A stretch of 64,000 bases of DNA from NCBI GenBank assembly GCA_014529385.2, contig CM043943.1:154723092-154787091 (forward strand), given 5' to 3'. The notes beneath the pieces are model-generated. The model made no database searches. It was not told the origin of the DNA and worked only from the letters and a program-made list of their open reading frames with translations. This DNA comes from Adiantum capillus-veneris. Lineage: Eukaryota > Streptophyta > Polypodiopsida > Polypodiales > Pteridaceae. Shown here piece by piece: positions 49,601 through 58,519 of the stretch (its first letter is position 1; each line of letters begins with the position of its first letter). The translations under genes and the position numbers were made by a program.

Positions 49601-50091
49601 TGAAAATTGACCACAAAAAACTTCCACTATTTAATCATACTTTTAGATACATGGATGACTTGCTTAGTATTAACAACAGGGAATTCTCTAATGAGATTGG
49701 TCTAATTTACCCCCACTACCTAAAAATTGAGCCCACTTCCCTCCCAGATAACTCGTCATTTTTTGGGGATTTTTGCAAATCTGTCCAATTCCTTAATCTT
49801 TCAATATCCCTTCACTCCCCATCTACAAGTGGATATGACCTTAGGTTTATCTGGATAAAGGATCTTCTTAAGCTATCCCACATGGATTTCATTAAAAGAA
49901 ATAGCAATAGGCCGTACAAAGCCTCTAGTTGCTCACGTATTGGTCTTCTTTACTTAATCTGCTACTCTTCATCTACCCCTTCCTTGGCTTGGGAAGAGAT
50001 ATCTTTACTAATTAAAAATAATTGCTATAACGGATTTAATCCGAATCAGATCAGAAACACTATCATACAAGCTCTCATTAGGCATAACTGA
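46679..50091 (+). pseudogene. Penelope-like reverse transcriptase ORF, stop-interrupted
   Basis: One ancestral frame of about 1,100 codons. After an early frameshift (46840-46890) the frame of 46735 holds to 50091, broken by stops near 47503, 48235 and 48676 and a double frameshift between 49190 and 49310. The N-terminal ~500 residues (LSFNDWVKILATLDKD, SIWNIFRPYVKCGCRF) match no family I know. From 48400: IGWKYHHPIKGLVLNN, PYCTCIHF (CxC), NHVCTQDLNIIDNATIRKLL; then KWFVVGLEKSSNCPTIMCKY (the DKG-like position), FPTYKFHKHKFRWISDASN, RADITQCYKNIP (motif A Asp), SCSPIMCNIYLAFFEY (motif B) and TFRYMDDLLSINN (motif C). RT identity is firm; the subgroup is inferred. Confidence 0.75.
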
Positions 50092-50134
50092 TCTGGACTA
50101 TTGTTTCAGAAAGAGAATCTCATCTCTCTTATAA

Positions 50135-50167
50135 GGTAGTAGGCCCATACACAATGGGCCTACTACC
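50135..50167 (+). other. 3' terminal hairpin of copy A
   Basis: A perfect 14-bp stem (GGTAGTAGGCCCAT paired with ATGGGCCTACTACC) with loop ACACA, 43 bp after the RT stop. A second small stem (GTGCCTG/CAGGCAC, 50183-50189 and 50198-50204, loop GGTTAGGG) follows and runs into the (CA)n. An RNA hairpin at the 3' end could be the RT recognition structure. Confidence 0.7.
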
Positions 50168-50200
50168 GACCCATTGTGTGTGGTGCCTGGGTTAGGGCAG

Positions 50201-50201
<1 letters not shown>

Positions 50202-50260
<59 letters not shown>
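50202..50260. repeat. (CA)n array between copies A and B
   Basis: About 59 bp of CA repeats from the 3' end of copy A to the first base of leader B. Confidence 0.96.
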
Positions 50261-50264
<4 letters not shown>

Positions 50265-52150
50265 GTACTGGTTTTTGCTTGCTATTTTCTCCCCCCACTT
50301 TGGTTTTTTTACCCCCTATTGGGATTATAGAGCTTTATTTGCTCAGCCATTGTAAGTACGTGGGGCTTAGCCCTTGCATAATTGAAGCGTGAATTTATTG
50401 GTATCATTATATGGGGAAGGCGGCCCCGTCTACTCTCTGACTATCCTCGTAGGCGTTGGCAATCGCGGGCCGAGTGTGGGATTCTCACAGTAAGGGGCGG
50501 CCAAGCGTATTCATCTCCACCTCTCTGGAAGCGTGCATACCTGCATATTTAAATAGAGGTGAGGGCACACCTTGGCCCTCACTTCGCCTTGGACTAGGTT
50601 TTTTCTACTTATTTTTGTCACTGTCTTAACTTGCTAAAGAAATGGAGCTTGCAGCTCAAGAAACACAGGTGTTATATTCTACCTTACTACCAATTCCTCT
50701 TTTTGGTTTGTTCTTTGTTGTAATGCTATGCATGGTTGAGATTGGAGCCGTCTGTTTTACATTGTATATTGGTCATAATCATAAACAAACAGTTGCACCA
50801 TGGCATGGATGGCTTAGGTCTTGAAGACCTCGATTTTCATTTAAAAAAAAAAGAGGGATGGTCTCTGTTGAAGACTTCCATGAACGGAGCATAAATTTGT
50901 TGCAGGTGGTTGTACTTAACTCTGTACTAACCGATGAGGGTTGCTTGTTACACTATAAAATGATCCTCTTTAAACAAACTGTTGTGCATGATTGGATGGG
51001 GTCTTGAGACCTTATTTTGGTAGCTATTTCTGTTGAAACACTGGCACGAACTGAGGTTCTTCTTGCAAGTAGGTATTGGCTCTGTGCTAGCAGCTGAGGG
51101 TTATTGTTTTCACTAATGGTTATCATATCTCTTGGATATTCAATGTGTCTTTTTTTAAGAAAAAAGGGGGGGACCATGACTGGCAGGATTCGAAAACTGT
51201 TGGTTTTTCTCTTTGATAAACTGTTGCCACACTTGGGCTTATGACCCATAATTGTTAAAACTTTAAGGCATCTTACTCAAATAAGGTCAGACACTACCGT
51301 CCATTATGGATACTAATAACTTGGAATTCTGAAGGTAAGTATATAGCTGTTACTTTCGGCTTTGGAAAAAAGCTATGGTTGGTGATCCATGAGTCTACTT
51401 AGTATAGATGGAGTTTTTGATACTTTGTTGATTGGTCATACTGTCATTTTTAATTGTTGTAAAAAGGGAGATTATACATTAACCTCTTCTGATATCATTG
51501 TGCATCTTACACAGTTTAAGTAGTTCTTGACCTCTCGTTGTAGTAAAGGAATACCAATGACACCTTGAGATTGTTACTTCTGAAGGTAAGTATATGGTTA
51601 CTACTGCAAAGCATAGCTACCAAGCTATGGTGTAAAAAATAGATCTCACGATGATTCAACTGATATATGGATTCTTGGTGGGCTTCACAGCTCAGTATAA
51701 AAGGTAGAAGGTAACACTCATTTTTTGATGTAATAAGTAAAAGATTGCTATCATACAAGTTCTAATAAATAACCTAGCTTGCCTAAAGTAAATAAAATCT
51801 GTAAGATGGACATGGATAACAACTGATAGGGTCCATTGATACCTGTAAAACACATCCAAGGCTAAGTGAATTGTTGTCTTGTTTGGATGGATGCAGGTAA
51901 GGACTCTATCCTATCTTGGAGGGTTTTCTTTTCTTTGGCAAGCAACCTTACTTAAATGAAGTACTCACTGAGGAACGGTGAAGTTCTTCTACTACTGGTC
52001 TAACTGAAAGAGGATATCTTTCCTACAATCATTATACCTAAATCATTCTGATACTGAGTTATTTTTGTACTTATCTGTTCATTGTTCCTTGGCCACCTGT
52101 CTTTTGAATGTAAAAATTCAATTATGTCTTATTAGTTAAGATTTAAACAG

Positions 52151-52152
<2 letters not shown>
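50261..52152 (+). repeat. Leader copy B (pseudo-LTR-like)
   Basis: Follows leader A in order from its first bases (AAAGTACTGGTTTTTG and CTATTTTCTCCCCCCACTTTGG), including the TATA-like box, small ORF and GAAGGTAAGTATAT sites, but with single instead of duplicated 250- and 670-bp blocks. It ends at CAGCTACACACAC where leader A (46402-46416) has only a short ACACACACA before continuing into the ORF. B therefore stops at a CA tract that has expanded. Confidence 0.85.
50642..50824 (+). CDS. Small hydrophobic ORF in leader B (60 aa)
   Basis: Same length and position as the ORF at 43965-44147: MELAAQETQVLYSTLLPI, then FGLFFVVMLCMVEIGAVCF and GWLRS-stop. Changes against copy A are mostly conservative (V/L, F/L, D/E, F/Y). 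One membrane helix is predicted by eye. No functional assignment. Confidence 0.45.
   Translation: MELAAQETQVLYSTLLPIPLFGLFFVVMLCMVEIGAVCFTLYIGHNHKQTVAPWHGWLRS

Positions 52153-52224
<72 letters not shown>
52153..52224. repeat. (CA)n array ending copy B
   Basis: About 72 bp of CA repeats; DNA to the right does not match the element. Confidence 0.96.
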
Positions 52225-52226
<2 letters not shown>

Positions 52227-53186
52227 ATCACTATTTTATATAGTTTGTCTTTTAAGCTTAACCCTATTTTGTGACACTCTCTCACCTAAAAGCACTATCT
52301 CTGGACAACTGATGGTAACCTAGAACCCTTTACCTAATCCATGCTTTGGCTACTACTTACCTAGTGGTGGAAACATAGTCAAACACACATATCACTATCT
52401 GCTTTGATTTAAACCCTATTTACACACACATACTACATCATTTCTTGGCAACACTATTGATACTATGAACCGTGAGACTGTTTTCAAAGTTAAACTATTT
52501 CTATCTCTATGGAACTTCTCTTATCAACCACTTCCAAATTTTGTGTTGGGAGCAAACCCCTTTGGTATGGGGAATGGATTTCTCTCACCAGCGTGGGAAC
52601 TGCCACCCGTTGGCTGCCTATAATAAACTCATCTCTTGAGCCCCTTGTGGGAAGGTGTCTCTTAGTGGGATCTTGGTAGTACTCAGCATTTAAATAGTTT
52701 ATACCCCCCCCAGAGGGGGGGCTAATTAACTCGTTTTTACTATATCCCTTCATGCCCCTCCTACTCCCCCTCTACTGCATACCTCTTGGTGACACATCCA
52801 CAAAATCTTGCTGTTCTATTGTATGTAATTCTACCCTATCCTTTTATCTCTCATACCTTTTCTCTATTGTCTAACCATGGCAGGGCTGGATAGTGTAACT
52901 ATCTGCCTTTGCTCATCACAGTGAAAAAGCGCACCCACATGACCCTCTCTCACTTTATTATTATTACAAGGCTAAGTGAGGGAGAGAACATCCCTCACGT
53001 GTTTATAAAGCACCAGATCAGTGGTTTCCAACGGCATCAGATATCCCATGTCTTTGTAAGCATCATTTGATATAGAGAGCATCGGTCTAGAGGAGCTCAG
53101 TTTTTATTTAGCGCATAGAGTTATGGAAAATACCCGGTGTTATAGGTCCATGCTATATGCAGTATGCAAAATCCATAAGGAGTCCG
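52225..53186. other. Gene-free DNA
   Basis: No gene recognised. It has a C-run next to a G-run (CCCCCCCCAGAGGGGGGG, about 52705-52722) that can fold as a short hairpin, and several short CACACA runs. Confidence 0.5.
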
Positions 53187-53191
53187 AGGTC

Positions 53192-53275
53192 TGTTAGGAA
53201 ATAAGACATAGCTAAATAGATAATTGAGTAGATTACTTAATGGAGAGAGACAGATTTATATACACGAGATTATAG

Positions 53276-53344
<69 letters not shown>

Positions 53345-53948
53345 CACGATATACGTGGTTCACCCAATGTGGGCTACGTCCACGGGAAAGCAGCCACTCA
53401 ATGGCTTTAGTACTTCAAAACAAGAAGTATTTTACAAAGGGATTATACCCTTAATGGAGCTCCCGCCTTGCTTCACTCTCACCACCTCACACTCACCTTG
53501 TTGCATCAACTTCACACTATGAAATGTGTGTAGAAATGGCCTCTTTTTATAGGCCAAAAGGGCTGCCCTCTCTTATGAGAGACAGCCATGTGTAGCCGCC
53601 CTTGTGCGAATAAGTCCAAATCGGACCCTCCAATCCGCCCATGCGTGGCCGCCCTTGAGAAGACAAGTCTGCTTTTGAATTCGGCCACCGGCCACCGGCC
53701 AACCGACCGGTTGTTTTCCGACCACTTTCCGGCCGCCCTCCGACCATAATATTCCGGCGAAAAGAAAGTCTCGGGGGCCTCCGCCCCCGAGGCCTTTATG
53801 TTGCCCCTAATTCTTGTCCATGAAAATTTTGGTTTCCGGTGAGTGATTTTCCTTCACGCACGATGGCTTCTCCTCATAATAGGGGCCTTACAAATGTGTG
53901 CTTTTACCACAGAAAATTACAAGGGTAAATCAGGCTCCATACTTAACA
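53192..53948 (-). repeat. 3' LTR of the copia element
   Basis: Plus-strand ends are TGTTAGGAAA and TACTTAACA. It contains an (AG)n tract at 53279-53340 of about 60 bp; the other LTR has about 26 bp (57861-57886). Confidence 0.95.
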
Positions 53949-53961
53949 ATCTCCCACTTGG
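53949..53961 (-). promoter_or_regulatory. Polypurine tract (minus strand)
   Basis: On the minus strand CCAAGTGGGAGAT lies directly before the LTR start TGTTAAGTATGG. Confidence 0.8.
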
Positions 53962-54008
53962 AGACTGATCTCCAAACCAAACCTGTGACTGATTTCCATT
54001 CTGGCTTC

Positions 54009-54446
54009 TTATCCTTGAATGCCGATTGAAGATGAGCAAAAGCTCAACTTCTCCTTGTTGACCACCTTTGTAAACATGTCTGCAGGATTTTCACTTGTAT
54101 GCACCTTTCCTAGCTTTAGTTGTCCCTCTTCCAAAAGAGTAAGTATGAAGTGATATCTCACCTCAATGTGCTTTGTCCTTGAATGAAAGGCTGAGTTCTT
54201 CGCAAGATGGATAGCGCTTTGGCTATCACTGTACAAGACACAATTGTCTTGTTTGAATCCAAGCTCTTCTAAGAATCTGTGAAGCCACAGAATTTCTTTG
54301 CTTGCCTCCGTCATTGCTACATACTCTGCTTCCGTGGTAGAAAGTGAAACCACTTTCTGCAGCTTTGAAGCCCGGCTTACTGCTGTGCCTCCAACCGCGA
54401 ACACATAGCCAGTAGTGCTCCTTCGAGTATCTTTGTCACCTGCCAT
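54009..54446 (-). pseudogene. Copia RNase H
   Basis: Starts [20 protein letters not shown], the family's normal RNase H stretch, then [20 protein letters not shown] (catalytic Glu), [15 protein letters not shown] (catalytic Asp), HIEVRYHFI. The first catalytic Asp, normally a few residues before MAGDK in copia, falls in or at the edge of the deleted part. It overlaps the main frame by 11 bp in another frame, so the two are separate today. Confidence 0.85.
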
Positions 54447-57400
54447 ATATGGAACCTACCGCTACAGCATATGGAACTTTAGACATATAGGCTATCTCCT
54501 CTTGTGTCTTTGGACACATATCCTTCGTTAGTTTAAAATGACCAGCCAAAGGTGTAGAAACTGGTTTTGCATTTTGCATTGCAAACCTTTCTAGTACCTT
54601 CTTGATGTAATCTTCTTGAGATAGCTTTATTGTCTTCTTCGTCTTGTCCCTTGATATTTTCATACCAAGTATCCTCTTTGCAGCACCTAAATCTTTCATT
54701 GAAAAAGATTTGGACAGCTCCTCTTTTAGGTCTTTGATGTCCTGCATGTTAGCACTTGCAATCAACATGTCATCAACATACAACATTAGGATGATGAATT
54801 TCCCATCTCCCAAATTCTCCGTGTAGACGCAGTGATTCGAGTTGCATCTTGTGAATCCATGATCCAACATCCATCGATCAAAATTCAAGTACCATTGTCT
54901 TGATGCTTGCTTTAAACCATACAAGCTCTTCTTTAATCTGCAAACCATTTTCTCCTTACCTTTTACTTCATACCCCTTTGGTTGAAGCATGTAGATTTCC
55001 TCCTCTAAGTCACCGTGAGGGAATGCCGTATTTACATCCATTTGCTCGAGATTTAGATCATGAGCACCCACAAGGCTTAAGACAAGCCTAATTGAGTTCA
55101 TTTTTACAACAGGAGAAAATATTTCATTGAAGTCAATACCTTTCTTTTGAGAAAAACCTTTTACCACAAGCCTAGACTTGTACCTTTTCTTCCCACCTTC
55201 TTCTTCCGTTAGCTTGTACACCCATTTGTTTTGAAGTGCTCGCTTACCTTTAGGCAACTCAACCAACTCCCATGTTTGGTTGCGATGTAGTGAGTCCATC
55301 TCCACTTGCATGCTCTTCGTCCATTCTTCTTTGGATTCATGTTGCATAGCTTCTTCATATGATTCCGGCTCTCCAGAATCTGAGATCAAGAGATGGTTGA
55401 AGGAAGGAACAAACCTTTCTGGAGGTCTACTTGCTCTTGTAGATCTTCGGGGAATAGGTTGAGGCTCCTCATTTGGTTGACGTTGTAGCACATTGTCACC
55501 GTTTGCAGTCCTTGAGTCTTCACCGTCCTCAAGCTCCATGTACTCATCACCTGTTTCTTTTGTTTGTTTTCTTTCCAAGTAATCTTTGTACATATTTTGT
55601 TCGTTAAAAATTACATCCCTACTCCTTAAGATTTTACCATCTTCAGGATTCCATAGGCGATACCCAAAGTCTCCTTCTCCATAGCCAATGAAGAAACACT
55701 TTTTGGACTTTGCATCTAACTTTGATCTTAGGCTTCTATCTATATGCATGAAAGCCTCACACCCAAAAACTTTGAGAAATGCATAATTCACTGGTTTACC
55801 TGTCCATGCCTCTTCTGGAACTCCCCCATCCAATGCCGTTGAGGGTGACCGATTGATTAAGTACACAGACGTACTTACAGCTTCCGCCCAAAGCTTAAGC
55901 GGTAGGCTTGCATGTAGCCGCATGCTTCGTGCTCGTTCCATGATTATCCTGTTCATCCTTTCCGAAATCCCATTTTGTTGAGGTGTCCTTGGGGTTTTCC
56001 TTTGCCTCCGAATGCCATTGCTAGCACAAAAGCTTTCAAAAGCTTGGCTGCAATATTCGCCTCCATTGTCGGATCTGAGGCATTTAACCTTGGTACCTGT
56101 TTCATTCTCCACAAAGGCTTTCCACCTTTGAAATATGGAAAATACATCAGATTTATTCTTCATGACATAAACCCATGTTTTTCTAGTCGCATCGTCTATG
56201 AATGTTACATAGTACAATGAGCCACCAAGTGATGGTGTACTTGCAGGACCCCTAACATCAGAATGAACCAACTCAAGTTTTTTATTTTTTCTTTCATTTC
56301 CTGATTTTTGAAATTTTACCCTCTTTTGTTTACCATTAACACAATCTTCAAAGAACTCTAAGTCCACTTCTTTCAAATCTGGTAGAAGATTCTTTGTTTG
56401 AAGGATTTGCATTCCTTTGGCACTCATATGCCCAAGTCGGTAGTGCCACACCGCACTGTCAACTTCTGTAGTTGCTGCACAAGCTGAAGGTTGCGTGCTA
56501 ACAGTACACAAGTAAAGTGTACCGACTTTTTCACCCTTGGCAACCACCAAAGATCCCTTTGAGATCTTCCATCGTTTGTTTCCGAATGCAATGTTGTGAC
56601 CTTCATTGTCCAATTGTCCTGTAGAGATCAAATTTTTGCGAAGAGAAGGAACATGCCCAACATCTTTAAGCTTCCATTCATTTCCGTTAGTAGTTTTGAC
56701 AGAAACTGTACCTTTGCCGACAATCTCACAAGCTTCATCATCTCCCAAGTATACATACCCAAAATTACTTTTGGTGTAGTCTTGGAAATGTTGCTTGTGT
56801 GGTGTCGCATGGAATGAAGCCCAAGAATCTACTTTCCAGGAATTAGACACATTGTCTAATGAGAGAATTAGAGCATCTTGCTCTACTTTACCTGCCACAT
56901 TGGCCTCCGATGTTGGCTTGTTGTCTTGAGACTCTGTCTTCTTCTTCTTCTTGGACCAGCAATCCTTCTTGACGTGGCCCTTCGTGCTGCAGTTCCAACA
57001 TTCAAGAACTGACTTTGTGCGTGACTTGCTCCGCCTTGAGCGATCACGACCCTTTTGGTTTTTGAACCTCTCCTTAAGCCTTCCTCTTGTTTCCATTGAT
57101 AGTGCAACACTTGATGATTCTCCTGTGCTTCTCCTTCGCATTTCCTCGCTTAGGAGAACACCCACAACATCATCAAACTTAAGAGTATTTGTGCCAGAGA
57201 TAGAATTACTTACAGCCAGCACAAGGCTGTCCCAACTATCCGGTAGAGATGATAGTATAAGGAGAGCTCGCACTTCGTCATCGAAATTGATTTTCACTGA
57301 TCGAAGTTGACTTATGTTTGTGTTAAAGTCATTTAGGTGTTCTGCAATTGAACCATTCTCTGCCATCTTTAGATTGAACAAGCGCTTCATAAGAAATACC

Positions 57401-57708
57401 TTATTGGATGCCGATGGTTTCTCGTAGAAGTCGTCAAGTGACTTCATCAAGTCCTCCGTGGTCTTCATCTCCGAAACATTGAAGGCCACCGTTGACACCA
57501 AGCTTAACCGGATTGTTCCCAGTGCCTTTCGATCAAGGACAATCCATGCTTCATCTGCCATTGTTGCGGGCTTCTTCGCAAGACCGCCTAGTGGCAAATA
57601 GAGGTCCTTCTGGTAGAGATAGTCTTCAATCTGCATCTTCCAATGTTGGTAGTTTTTGCCGTTGAACTTCTCAATCTTGAGCTTCCCTTCCTCCGCCATA
57701 ACTCCCAC
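54436..57708 (-). pseudogene. Copia gag-protease-integrase-RT, 1,090 codons
   Basis: Domains by residue: gag 1-230 (KIEKFNGKNYQHWKMQIEDY near the start); CCHC knuckle 237-250 (CWNCSTKGHVKKDC); protease at 293-297 VDSWA, where the usual Gly of D-S-G-A is Trp; integrase zinc region 421-456 (WHYRLGH, then FFEDC where the family has a Cys at the second Phe); integrase triad D484, D547, E583; RT about 800-1075 with DVNTAFPHGD and YVDD at 977-980. The probable start is the second Met (MAEEGKLK), which matches the start context of the copy at 62984. The frame ends VAVGSIYGR-stop at a deletion that removes the RT-RNase H junction. Confidence 0.92.
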
Positions 57709-57756
57709 TCAATTCAAGGAATCCTTTCCTTGAGATAATTTAGCTACGAGCAAACC

Positions 57757-57772
57757 TTGCTCTGATACTAGT
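57757..57772 (-). promoter_or_regulatory. Primer binding site, tRNA-Met type
   Basis: On the minus strand ACTAGTATCAGAGCAA directly follows the 5' LTR. TAGTATCAGAGC differs by one base from the common site; the plus-strand relative at 62911 has TGGTATCAGAGC. Confidence 0.82.
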
Positions 57773-57856
57773 TGTTAGGAAATAAGACATAGCTAAATAG
57801 ATAATTGAGTAGATTACTTAATGGAGAGAGACAGATTTATATACACGAGATTATAG

Positions 57857-57891
<35 letters not shown>

Positions 57892-58514
57892 CACGATATA
57901 CGTGGTTCACCCAATGTGGGCTATGTCCACGGGAAAGCAGCCACTCAATGGCTTTAGTACTTCAAAACAAGAAGTATTTTACAAAGGGATTATACCCTTA
58001 ATGGAGCTCCCGCCTTGCTTCACTCTCACCACCTCACACTCACCTTGTTGCATCAACTTCACACTATGAAATGTGTGTAGAAATGGCCTCCTTTTATAGG
58101 CCAAAAGGGCTGCCCTCTCTTATGAGAGATAGCCATGTGTAGCCGCCCTTGTGCGAATAAGTCCAAATCGGACCCTCCAATCCGCCCATGTGTGGCCGCC
58201 CTTGAGAAGACAAGTCTGCTTTTGAATTCGGCCACCGGCCACCGGCCAACCAACCTGTTGTTTTCCGACCACTTTCCGGCCGCCGTGCGACCATAATATT
58301 CCGGCGAAAAAGAATATTTTGACGAAAAAAAAGTCTCGGGGGCCTCCGTCCCCGAGGCCTTTATGTTGCCCTTGATTCTTGTCCGTGATAATTTTGGTTT
58401 CCGGTGAGTGATTTTCCTTCACGCACGATGGCTTCTCCTCATAATGGGGGCCTTACAAATGTGCGCTTTTTACCACAGAAAATTACAAGGGTAAATCAGG
58501 CTCCATACTTAACA
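57773..58514 (-). repeat. 5' LTR of the copia element
   Basis: Matches 53192-53948. It has an extra ~18 bp (AAGAATATTTTGACGAAA) near 58311 and a shorter (AG)n. Confidence 0.95.
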
Positions 58515-58519
58515 AGGTC

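Larger units (their letters stand above)
43569..50201 (+). mobile_element. Penelope-like retroelement, copy A (Naiad/Chlamys-like, tentative)
   Basis: A 6.6-kb unit bounded by (CA)n on both sides: leader (43569-46678) with a small ORF, tandem duplications and intron-like signals; one ancestral coding frame (46679-50091) with a CxC motif and RT; a 3' hairpin at 50135-50167; then (CA)n. There are no LTRs with TG/CA ends, no primer site and no integrase. The leader is repeated after the 3' end (copy B), like the pseudo-LTRs of Penelope-like elements. CA-repeat flanks, a CxC motif before RT and a DKG-like position support the Naiad/Chlamys branch from memory of that family. No GIY-YIG endonuclease was recognised. 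Confidence 0.65.
53187..58519 (-). mobile_element. Ty1/copia retrotransposon with target duplication AGGTC
   Basis: Element 53192-58514 on the minus strand, flanked by AGGTC on both sides (53187-53191, 58515-58519). LTRs of 757 and 742 bp differ by roughly 15 substitutions plus small indels and a different (AG)n length, so insertion is fairly recent. Order: gag, protease, integrase, RT, RNase H in one long frame, typical of copia. About 60-75 residues are missing between RT and RNase H, one integrase Cys is changed and the protease Gly is changed, so it is probably inactive despite a 1,090-codon open frame. Confidence 0.95.

Noticed and set aside
46735-50091. RT frame as a LINE or as telomerase
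   Set aside because: There is no AP endonuclease domain or LINE RT pattern, and the CxC and GH/TGDL-like segments before RT fit Penelope-like elements better. No telomerase-specific motif was seen.
43510-52230. CRISPR-like reading of the regularly spaced repeats
   Set aside because: The spacing is kilobases, the repeats are CA microsatellites and element leaders, and the genome is a plant nuclear genome.
52490-52753. 87-codon minus-strand ORF
   Set aside because: No domain, and it spans a C-run/G-run hairpin; probably chance.
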